A stretch of DNA of 5,693 nucleotides from Bacillota bacterium (GTDB lineage Bacteria > Bacillota > Clostridia > Christensenellales > CAG-138). Each line of letters opens with the position of its first letter. Within the stretch, counting starts at the first letter, position 1. The stretch spans positions 1-5,693 of the forward strand of contig JAEWWD010000084.1 of the NCBI GenBank assembly GCA_023396535.1, read 5' to 3'. The translations under genes and the position numbers were made by a program. Shown piece after piece: positions 1 through 4,327 of this stretch. The notes below the pieces were generated by a model. It did no database searches, was not told the DNA's origin, and was given only the letters and a program-made list of their open reading frames with translations.

Positions 1-160
1 GTATTACGCCCTGCCTGTACTCAGCCTGGATTTCAAAAAGCGTTTGTTTGAGGGGCGGGATATCATAGCTGCCCAGCAGCTCGGCCTCGCTTTGGTAGGC
101 CAGGTATTGCAGCTGCAGTATGGTAGGCAAATCCTCAAGTTCAGCTTCTGCGATGTGCAA
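1..160 (-). CDS. GNAT-family N-acetyltransferase, N-terminal fragment
   Basis: The minus-strand frame gives 53 residues beginning MHIAEAELEDLPTI and continuing LQYLAYQSEAELL, then an IPPLKQTL segment and a GVI stretch where the window ends. This matches the first beta strand and first helices of GNAT acetyltransferases, which move an acetyl group from acetyl-CoA to an amine. The acetyl-CoA-binding motif (R/QxxGxG/A) would lie beyond the left edge, so the substrate cannot be inferred. I chose a TTG start at 158-160: an in-frame TAG lies eight codons upstream, no ATG or GTG falls between, an AGGTG ribosome binding site sits 5 nt upstream, and the family usually starts just before this I-x-x-A-x-x-x-D-L pattern. 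The gene diverges from the small-protein unit at 299. The family call is fairly secure; the function is unknown. Confidence 0.8.
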   Translation of the reverse strand, partial: MHIAEAELEDLPTILQLQYLAYQSEAELLGSYDIPPLKQTLFEIQAEYRQGVI

Positions 161-196
161 GAAAACACCTGCTTTTCTCTATATTGATATGGCAAC

Positions 197-205
197 AGTT
201 TACCA
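197..205 (-). promoter_or_regulatory. possible extended -10 promoter for the acetyltransferase gene
   Basis: Read on the minus strand this is TGGTAAACT, a TGn extended -10 with four of six matches to TATAAT. It would start transcription near 190, giving a leader of about 30 nt. No convincing -35 hexamer is visible 16-18 nt upstream, so the call is weak. Confidence 0.25.
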
Positions 206-246
206 CATCTGCAAGCGCGCAAGTAAAAGCATTCTCATTACTCGCA

Positions 247-276
247 ACATGATCTTATGCTTTCCCGCTCATACTA
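247..276 (+). promoter_or_regulatory. candidate forespore (sigma-G/sigma-F-like) promoter
   Basis: CATACTA at 270-276 matches the sigma-G -10 consensus of Bacillus exactly. Eighteen nt upstream lies ACATG (247-251), four of five matches to the GHATR type of -35. The best sigma-A reading (TACTAT with no -35) is poorer. The predicted start near 283 falls only just before the ribosome binding site AAGGAGGTG (285-293), so the leader would be unusually short (about 16 nt). The assignment rests on motif match alone. Confidence 0.4.
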
Positions 277-298
277 TTTTTGAAAAGGAGGTGAGCAT

Positions 299-433
299 AT
301 GCCCAAGGACAGCCAGATGGATTCCAAGCTTGTCCGCGAACAAAAAGCGAGGGCGCAAATTCCCCTCACGCGTGAAAACCAGAATCAGAACAAAACCGAT
401 AAAAAGCAATCCGCAGAGCACAGCGACGTATAG
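299..433 (+). CDS. small hydrophilic protein, 44 residues, unknown function
   Basis: An ATG placed after a near-perfect AAGGAGGTG site (285-293, 5 nt spacing) opens a 44-codon frame ending in TAG at 431-433. The protein starts MPKDSQMDSKLVREQKARAQ and is followed by a run rich in Asn, Gln, Lys and Glu. It has no Cys, Trp, Phe or Tyr, no signal peptide and no membrane segment, and is probably soluble and disordered. The size, composition and CATACTA-type promoter resemble minor small acid-soluble spore proteins, but I see no alpha/beta SASP motif and do not recognise the family. It is followed after 32 nt by a second tiny gene, probably on the same transcript. The strong ribosome binding site and shared terminator make it a likely real gene; the spore role is inference. 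Confidence 0.7.
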   Translation: MPKDSQMDSKLVREQKARAQIPLTRENQNQNKTDKKQSAEHSDV

Positions 434-465
434 CGGCAAACCCGCATGAAAGAGAGGATACACAT

Positions 466-642
466 ATGGCAAAAGCAGGCATGCGCCGCCCGGACCCACG
501 CGATCCGCACGGCACCGAAAGCAACGAAAAGATGAACATCCCCAAGAACGACGCACCGCCCGTGCCCGAAATACAGGGCAAGGCGAAATGGGGGAACGAA
601 AGCGCGGGCAATACGGTCGACGCGCACGAAAAGGACTTCTAA
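466..642 (+). CDS. small hydrophilic protein, 58 residues, unknown function
   Basis: The frame runs from ATG at 466 to TAA at 640-642, with a GAGAGG-type ribosome binding site at 451-456. The protein begins MAKAGMRRPDPRDPHGTES, has a central KNDAPPVPEIQGKAK segment, and ends in an acidic tail (AHEKDF). It is rich in Pro, Lys, Asn, Glu and Gly, with no Cys, no hydrophobic helix and no signal peptide, so it is probably a small soluble, largely unstructured protein. The motif-like PDPxDPHGTES and PPVPEIQGKAK stretches look like conserved blocks of a lineage-specific family, but I cannot name one. It shares a presumed transcript with the 44-residue gene upstream, and a strong terminator begins 14 nt after its stop. 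A minor spore-core protein is the leading guess, based on promoter type and composition only. Confidence 0.7.
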   Translation: MAKAGMRRPDPRDPHGTESNEKMNIPKNDAPPVPEIQGKAKWGNESAGNTVDAHEKDF

Positions 643-656
643 AACGAATTCGCTTG

Positions 657-686
657 TATCCGGGGTTACTCCCCGGATATTTTTTT
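657..686 (+). terminator. rho-independent terminator after the two small genes
   Basis: A perfect 9-bp stem, TATCCGGGG (657-665) with CCCCGGATA (671-679), closes a 5-nt loop (TTACT) and is followed directly by seven T residues (680-686). This is a classical intrinsic terminator. It separates the small-protein unit from the fumarase promoter. Confidence 0.93.
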
Positions 687-732
687 GCACGTTCGCGCAT
701 TCGGTTTTTCAACCTCTTTATACGCAATTTCA

Positions 733-741
733 TGGTATACT
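733..741 (+). promoter_or_regulatory. extended -10 promoter for the fumarase operon
   Basis: TGGTATACT combines the TGn extension (733-735) with TATACT (736-741), five of six matches to TATAAT. No good -35 hexamer is present, which is typical of extended -10 promoters. The expected start near 748 leaves a leader of about 28 nt containing the GGAGGAG ribosome binding site (762-768). It lies just downstream of the terminator, as expected for a new transcription unit. Confidence 0.6.
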
Positions 742-775
742 GGATACCGACAAGCAATTACGGAGGAGAAACCCC

Positions 776-1609
776 ATGCGCATATTGCCGGCGGCCGCCA
801 TAGAGGCGGCGGTGGCGGGGCTCTGCGTCGATGCGACGTGCGACCTGCCGCAGGATGTTGTGGACGCGATCACCGACGCGTATAAAAAGGAAAGCAGCCC
901 CGGGGACGCCGTGCTGCGCCAGATACTCGATAACCGGGAGCTCGCCCGCGCGTCCCGCCGCCCCTGCTGCCAGGATACCGGCCTTGCGGTGGTGTTTCTG
1001 GATATCGGGCAGGAGGTGTTCATAGAGGGCGACGTCAACGCCGCCGTCAACGCCGGGGTCGCCCGCGCGTATACGGACGCGTACCTTCGAAAATCCTCCC
1101 TGACCGCCATTTCCCGCGAGAACACCGGGGATAACACCCCGGCGATACTGCACATCCGCTTCGTGCCGGGGGATCAGGTGCACGTCACCGTTGCGCCCAA
1201 GGGCTTCGGCAGCGAGAATATGAGCAGGCTCGGTATGCTCAAGCCTGCGCTGGGCGCCAAGGGCATACTGGATTTTATTGTGGAAACGGCGTGTCTGGGA
1301 GCGGCGAACGCCTGCCCGCCCGTCATACTCGGCGTGGGCGTGGGCGGTACCATGGAGGCCGCGGCGTTGTTGGCCAAGCGCCAGCTCCTGCGGGATATCG
1401 GCTCCGAGGGGGGAACGCAGGCCCTGCGGGAACTAGAGTGCGAGGCGCTTGCCCGCGTGAACGCGCTGGGCATAGGCCCCATGGGCCTCGGCGGCAACAC
1501 CACGGCATTGGCCGTGCTCATAGGGGAAATCCCCATGCACCTTGCGGGCCTTGCGGTAGCCGTCAATGTGCAGTGCCACTGCGCGCGGCACGCAAGCGCT
1601 ACGCTATAG
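776..1609 (+). CDS. fumA: fumarate hydratase class I, alpha subunit (iron-sulfur)
   Basis: The 277-residue product matches the alpha subunit of two-subunit [4Fe-4S] fumarases, which reversibly hydrate fumarate to L-malate in the cytoplasm. The three expected cluster cysteines are present in context: C65 in CCQDTG, C180 in NACPP and C267 in NVQCHCARH. Other family blocks are PKGFGSENMS (141-150), GVGVGGTME (186-194) and GPMGLGGNTTA (234-244). Length and both ends fit the family (about 280 residues); the C-terminal CHxARH block lies close to the stop, as usual. The start at 776 follows GGAGGAG with 7-nt spacing and an extended -10 promoter. The beta subunit gene follows, but after a 217-nt gap that holds structured repeat copy A. 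The related tartrate dehydratase alpha (TtdA) cannot be excluded by motif, though fumarase is the commoner annotation for this gene pair in Clostridia. Confidence 0.93.
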   Translation: MRILPAAAIEAAVAGLCVDATCDLPQDVVDAITDAYKKESSPGDAVLRQILDNRELARASRRPCCQDTGLAVVFLDIGQEVFIEGDVNAAVNAGVARAYTDAYLRKSSLTAISRENTGDNTPAILHIRFVPGDQVHVTVAPKGFGSENMSRLGMLKPALGAKGILDFIVETACLGAANACPPVILGVGVGGTMEAAALLAKRQLLRDIGSEGGTQALRELECEALARVNALGIGPMGLGGNTTALAVLIGEIPMHLAGLAVAVNVQCHCARHASATL

Positions 1610-1610
1610 G

Positions 1611-1761
1611 TCGGCAAACTGCCTTGCGGCACTTTGCCGAGGTTCACCGCGCGAGTTGCCGCTCGGTTTCCTGCTTCGCAGGAAAGCTGTCGCGTCAACT
1701 GGCGCTCCAAGGTGTCATTTTGCGACGTACATGCCGCCGCAAAATGACGGATTGAAAGCCT
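1611..1761 (+). repeat. structured dispersed repeat, copy A (between fumarase genes)
   Basis: This segment shares blocks with the minus-strand segment 4322-4044. Its parts in order are as follows. Hairpin H1 (1611-1623 with 1628-1640) is 12 pairs with one C-C mismatch and begins 1 nt after the fumA stop. A conserved linker, GAGGTTCACCGCGC (1639-1652), follows. Two-tier hairpin H2 has an outer arm 1654-1662 with 1692-1700 (one mismatch) and an inner TTTCCTGC-TTC-GCAGGAAA (1667-1685). Hairpin H5 is GTCATTTTGCG (1714-1724) with CGCAAAATGAC (1738-1748). A tail similar to copy B ends at AAAGCCT. No T-run follows any stem, so these are not ordinary terminators. An 11-bp stem broken only by insertion in copy B suggests copy A is closer to the undisturbed form. 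It may act as an RNA structure, a mobile palindromic element of the REP/MITE kind, or an mRNA stabiliser; none is shown. Confidence 0.85.
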
Positions 1762-1826
1762 AAGGGGCATAGATCCCCCGTTCCCTATGATAGTTTTCCG
1801 ACATTCCTGAAATAAGGAGATGCAAT

Positions 1827-2387
1827 ATGCAGGTGAAACGCGTGAACTTGCCGCTGAGCGAGGCGGATATCGATACGCTGCGCGCCGGGGATATCGTCGA
1901 GCTGTACGGCACGGCCTACACCGCGCGCGACGCGGCGCATAAACGGTTTATCGAGCTGATGGAACGGGGCGAAGAGCCGCCCATCGATCTCAATGGCGCG
2001 TGCATTTACTACGCGGGGCCCTGCCCCACCGCGCCGGGCGAGGTCATAGGCCCCTGCGGACCCACCACCAGCGGCCGGGTGGACGCCTATGTCCCCGCGC
2101 TGATCGCGCGCGGCATGAGCGCCATGCTGGGCAAGGGAAAGCGGACCGACGAAGTGAAAACGGCTATGCTGGGCAAGGCCGTGTATTTCGCGGCCACGGG
2201 CGGCGCGGCCATATTGATCGCGCGGCATATCGCAAAGGCGGAGGTCGTGGCGTTTGAAGATCTCGGCGCGGAAGCTGTGCGCAGGCTGGAATTCGCGGGA
2301 GTCCCGGCAATTGTGGCCATCGACGCGCACGGCAACGATCTGTACGAACGTGCCGCGCAGACAGCCGTTAAGGCGGCCGCGCAATGA
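1827..2387 (+). CDS. fumB: fumarate hydratase class I, beta subunit
   Basis: The 186-residue product matches the beta subunit (C-terminal half) of class I fumarases, which completes the fumarate/malate active site with the iron-sulfur alpha subunit. Diagnostic blocks are GPCPTAPGEVIGPCGPTTSGR (64-84), GKGKR (102-106), TGGAA (124-128) and the FEDLGAEA segment (143-150), followed by IDAHGNDLYE near the C-terminus. The TTSGR threonine and arginine and the GKG lysine correspond to substrate-site residues known in single-chain class I fumarases. Length fits the family (about 185). AAGGAGA at 1814-1820 sets the ATG. The gap to the alpha gene contains repeat copy A, and a lone TATGAT (1786-1791) without a -35 is the only promoter hint inside it. 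The stop overlaps the next gene's start (ATGA). The C-terminal tail is Ala-rich and not diagnostic. Tartrate dehydratase beta is the alternative. Confidence 0.93.
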   Translation: MQVKRVNLPLSEADIDTLRAGDIVELYGTAYTARDAAHKRFIELMERGEEPPIDLNGACIYYAGPCPTAPGEVIGPCGPTTSGRVDAYVPALIARGMSAMLGKGKRTDEVKTAMLGKAVYFAATGGAAILIARHIAKAEVVAFEDLGAEAVRRLEFAGVPAIVAIDAHGNDLYERAAQTAVKAAAQ

Positions 2388-2650
2388 AGGGGAAGGTCTC
2401 TCCCCCGCAGCCGGGCGTCGTGGAGCTGGATCTGCACGGCATGACGGGCGTGCAGGCGCGCGTCGCCGTGGACAGCGCGTTGAAGCGCGCGTCCGCGGGC
2501 ACGTACCGCATCCGCATTATCCACGGCTATCAGCGGGGTACGGGCCTTCGGGATATGATACGAAAGGAATACCGCAATCACCCGCGCGTGCTCCGGCTGG
2601 AGATTGGCCTCAACCAGGGGCAAACGGAGCTCGTGCTGCGGGAGTATTAG
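2384..2650 (+). CDS. stand-alone Smr (small MutS-related) domain protein
   Basis: The 88-residue product is a single Smr domain. Residues 14-19 (ELDLHG) form the DLHG motif, and residues 46-55 (HGYQRGTGLR) correspond to the HGxGxGxLR motif, here with Gln in place of the usual first Gly. The C-terminal GLNQGQTELVLREY stretch follows the pattern of short clostridial Smr proteins. Smr domains bind and nick nucleic acids, mostly branched DNA or RNA, but no role is established for this short form. ATG overlaps the fumB stop as ATGA, and no strong ribosome binding site is visible (only a weak AAGGCGG at 2370-2376), so translation is probably coupled to fumB. There is no evident metabolic link with fumarase. 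Confidence 0.88.
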   Translation: MKGKVSPPQPGVVELDLHGMTGVQARVAVDSALKRASAGTYRIRIIHGYQRGTGLRDMIRKEYRNHPRVLRLEIGLNQGQTELVLREY

Positions 2651-2676
2651 GGTGATAATCGACTTGCGTTAAGCTG

Positions 2677-2695
2677 AGAATGAATTCTTTTTTTT
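2677..2695 (+). terminator. weak terminator-like T-run after the Smr gene
   Basis: A run of eight T residues (2688-2695) follows only a short, AT-rich potential stem, AGAA (2677-2680) with TTCT (2685-2688). It lies 27 nt past the smr stop, a sensible position, but the stem is too weak for a confident intrinsic terminator. Confidence 0.3.
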
Positions 2696-2707
2696 ATTAC
2701 GTTGCTG

Positions 2708-2737
2708 AATAAATAAATGGAGCGGGTATACCGCTCC
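2708..2737 (-). terminator. possible terminator for the aminotransferase gene
   Basis: GGAGCGG (2719-2725) and CCGCTCC (2731-2737) form a perfect 7-bp stem with a 5-nt loop. Read on the minus strand it is followed by ATTTATTTATT, a moderately U-rich tail. It lies 82 nt past the aminotransferase stop and would end transcription coming from the right. The stem is symmetrical, but the plus-strand side lacks a T tract. Confidence 0.45.
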
Positions 2738-2761
2738 GTTACGACGTTTGCATGAGGGGTT

Positions 2762-2807
2762 CTTAGGGCTGTTACAGCCCTAAGCGGGGTTTGGGGCGGA
2801 GCCCCAA
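2762..2807 (-). repeat. double-hairpin intergenic element between convergent genes
   Basis: Two adjacent perfect hairpins lie here: CTTAGGGCTG (2762-2771) with CAGCCCTAAG (2775-2784), and TTGGGGC (2791-2797) with GCCCCAA (2801-2807), each with a 3-nt loop. Read on the minus strand the second stem comes first, 11 nt after the aminotransferase stop, and is followed by AAACCCCGC and then the other stem. The order GGGGC-nnn-GCCCC, AAACCCC, hairpin, AACCCC looks like a designed module rather than chance. No T-run follows either stem. It may help insulate the convergent transcripts or be a dispersed palindrome; I cannot name it. Confidence 0.6.
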
Positions 2808-2818
2808 CGTTATTCTTA

Positions 2819-3901
2819 TTACCCAAGCATTCCCTGCGCCTTTTCAAGCAGCGATACCAGCAATTCCGTGTCGCCGCACATCATCAGGCGCGCCGCGTTT
2901 TTGCCCAATCCCTCGTATCCGGCGCAGCCGACGGCCCCGAGCCCGGCGCGAGCGAGCAGCGCCTGCAGGTCTGTCGCCTCGTCCTCGCAGTAGATGGTCA
3001 GTGTCGGGGTGACGGGGCAGGTATGCGCCGCCCGGAATTTATGCAGGCAGGCGAGCACACGGACCTTTGTTTGTGCCGTTTGCTCCGCGCGAGGTACGTC
3101 GACGCCGCTTTCAAGCAGCGCGCAGGCCAGCTCCCGCGCCACGCCGTTGCAGTTGAAGGAAAGCTGCAGTTTTTTGAACTGCGCGATAAGCTCCGGCGAG
3201 GAAACGGCGTACCCGAGCCGTATGCCAGCCAGGCCGTATCCCTTGGAAAAACTGCGCGTTACTACGACGTTGGGGTAGTTCTCTATCAGCCGGATGGCGG
3301 AATTCGCGAGCGGCATGTAGTCGCCGTACGCTTCGTCCACTACCAATACCGTGTCCAGCTCCAGTGCGCGCTTTGCGATGCGCTCCATATCCGCAATGGC
3401 GATGACCTGCCCGGTTGGATTGTTGGGGTTTTCCACAATGAACATGTCGCAATGTTCGTCCATCAGGGCGATATAGCCGCCCGCGTCGAACCGGTAGTTA
3501 TCCTGCGCCTGCATCGCATAAGACCTGTAGTTCGCGCCTATGCAATGCACATGGTCGACATACGCGGGGAACTGCGGCGCGTGGCCCAGCACGGTTTTGC
3601 CGCGACCCAGGCACAACAGATTCAGATTGCACAGGATATCGTAAGAGCCGTTGCCCAGCAGCAGGTTTTCGGGGGCAAGCCGCACAACGCCTGAAAAGCG
3701 CCGTATGAGCATATGCAGCAGCGCCTCGTCGTGCGGATAATTTTTGATAATTTCCCCGGAAATAGTCGAAAGTCTCTCCAGCACAAAACCGGGCAGGGGC
3801 GCGGGATTGACTCCCAGCGAACAGTCGAGAACACAGCCCGACGGCGTACTGCCGCCGTAATCCTTGGATACATACTCTTTAATAAATCGGTTGATTTTCA
3901 T
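2819..3901 (-). CDS. PLP-dependent aminotransferase, HisC/CobD type (fold type I)
   Basis: The 360-residue protein is a class I/II aminotransferase. Visible landmarks are: a CobD/HisC-like N-terminus (LDCSLGVNPAPLP, 25-37), LLGNGSYDIL (81-90) at the phosphate-binding turn, ENPNNPTG (157-164) with N161, VVDEAYGDY (187-195) with D189 and Y192, and TRSFSKGYGLAGIRLG (215-230), where K220 should carry PLP and R228 should contact its phosphate. R338 in AARLMMCG fits the substrate-carboxylate arginine. All catalytic residues appear intact and the length is normal. Histidinol-phosphate aminotransferase (HisC), threonine-phosphate decarboxylase (CobD) and generic aromatic aminotransferases share this layout, and no his or cob gene lies nearby, so substrate and symbol are left open. 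The ATG at 3901 has AAAGGG about 10 nt upstream, a slightly long spacing. It lies downstream of the transporter on the same strand, 426 bp away across repeat copy B. Confidence 0.88.
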   Translation of the reverse strand: MKINRFIKEYVSKDYGGSTPSGCVLDCSLGVNPAPLPGFVLERLSTISGEIIKNYPHDEALLHMLIRRFSGVVRLAPENLLLGNGSYDILCNLNLLCLGRGKTVLGHAPQFPAYVDHVHCIGANYRSYAMQAQDNYRFDAGGYIALMDEHCDMFIVENPNNPTGQVIAIADMERIAKRALELDTVLVVDEAYGDYMPLANSAIRLIENYPNVVVTRSFSKGYGLAGIRLGYAVSSPELIAQFKKLQLSFNCNGVARELACALLESGVDVPRAEQTAQTKVRVLACLHKFRAAHTCPVTPTLTIYCEDEATDLQALLARAGLGAVGCAGYEGLGKNAARLMMCGDTELLVSLLEKAQGMLG

Positions 3902-4043
3902 CGCCGTAACGCCCTTTCAAAAAGAATACCGGAGCAGGCCTCCTCCAAAGGGAAACGGTCTGTAATAATACTCTATACCGAATGTTAGGGATTGGAAACC
4001 ACTATATTCTATCGAAAGGTATAAGATGGGAATAATTAGACAG
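3902..4043. other. intergenic leader upstream of the aminotransferase
   Basis: This AT-richer stretch lies between copy B of the structured repeat and the aminotransferase start. On the minus strand it holds TATAGT-like and TATTAT-like hexamers but no -35 at a proper distance, so no promoter can be called. An imperfect palindrome GGAGCAGG/CCTCCTCC (3931-3946) has no loop and one mismatch. I see no riboswitch, T-box or tRNA. Confidence 0.5.
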
Positions 4044-4062
4044 AGGCTTTTAATCCGTCATT

Positions 4063-4125
4063 CACCCGAATGATACATTCGGGTATTCTTCAAGGATTTA
4101 TGTGCAGCCTATGGCTACACAACCA
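4063..4125 (-). repeat. 63-nt double-hairpin module M2 within repeat copy B
   Basis: This is the second module. On the minus strand it has TGTGTAGCC-ata-GGCTGCACA (4121-4101), a linker AAATCCTTGAAGAAT, and ACCCGAATG-tat-CATTCGGGT (4084-4064). It sits inside what is the 3' arm of hairpin H5 in copy A, so that stem is broken here. Stem differences from M1 are compensated (A-T to G-C, C-G to A-T) or become a wobble pair. Confidence 0.85.
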
Positions 4126-4161
4126 ATTGCCGGCGGCATGTACGGCGCAAAATGACACCTT

Positions 4162-4224
4162 CCCCCGAATGGTACATTCGGGGATCCCTCAAGGATAAAT
4201 GTACAGCCTGCGGCTGTACAACCG
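4162..4224 (-). repeat. 63-nt double-hairpin module M1 within repeat copy B
   Basis: On the minus strand the module has TGTACAGCC-gca-GGCTGTACA (4220-4200), a linker with TATCCTTGAGGGAT, and CCCCGAATG-tac-CATTCGGGG (4183-4163). Both stems are perfect 9-bp. Copy A has no counterpart between its H2 and H5 blocks. It matches the module at 4063-4125 at 50 of 63 positions. Confidence 0.85.
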
Positions 4225-4327
4225 AGAAGCACAAGTCGGCGTGACAGGCTTCCTGCGAAGCAGGAAACCGAGCGCCGACTTGCGCGGTGAACCTCAAACA
4301 AGTGGCATTGCCACTTGTTTGACCTGT

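Larger units (their letters stand above)
4044..4322 (-). repeat. structured dispersed repeat, copy B (after the transporter)
   Basis: Read on the minus strand, this segment repeats the plan of copy A at 1611-1761. H1 is a perfect 14-bp hairpin with a 1-nt loop (4309-4322 with 4294-4307), beginning 5 nt after the transporter stop. Then come the same 14-nt linker GAGGTTCACCGCGC, two-tier hairpin H2 (outer CAAGTCGGCG/CGCCGACTTG at 4232-4241 and 4273-4282, inner TTCCTGC/GCAGGAA), the block GGTGTCATTTTGCG, and the tail AATGACGGATT then AAAAGCCT. Relative to copy A it carries two extra 63-nt modules, at 4162-4224 and 4063-4125. H1 arms differ strongly between copies yet remain paired, as do parts of H2, so structure rather than sequence is kept. 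No long reading frame here looks like a genuine protein. Confidence 0.85.

Noticed and set aside
2..187. Open plus-strand frame at the left edge ending in TGA near 187
   Set aside because: The opposite strand encodes a clear GNAT N-terminus over the same bases, so this is its shadow.
269..757. A 162-codon minus-strand frame opposite the two small genes
   Set aside because: It is Arg-rich antisense translation crossing a clear terminator and two promoter regions; the plus-strand genes have proper ribosome binding sites.
1612..1748. Intrinsic terminators after fumA
   Set aside because: The stems are stable but none is followed by a T-run, and the partner subunit gene lies downstream in the same direction.
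1566..1763. A 65-codon plus-strand frame spanning the fumA end and copy A
   Set aside because: It overlaps fumA out of frame, has no ribosome binding site, and its second half is the repeat element.
1785..2384. A 199-codon minus-strand frame opposite fumB
   Set aside because: A GC-rich shadow of a well-supported fumarase beta gene; no family motif.
3023..3694. A 223-codon plus-strand frame opposite the aminotransferase
   Set aside because: The minus-strand frame contains the full set of PLP-enzyme motifs; the plus-strand product shows no recognisable domain.
3902..4043. Riboswitch or T-box upstream of the aminotransferase
   Set aside because: No T-box sequence, no conserved riboswitch core and no antiterminator/terminator pair could be found.
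4044..4322. CRISPR array or insertion sequence in the repeat-rich region
   Set aside because: The two modules are palindromic, differ by 13 positions and are not regularly repeated with spacers; there is no transposase and there are no terminal inverted repeats of an IS.
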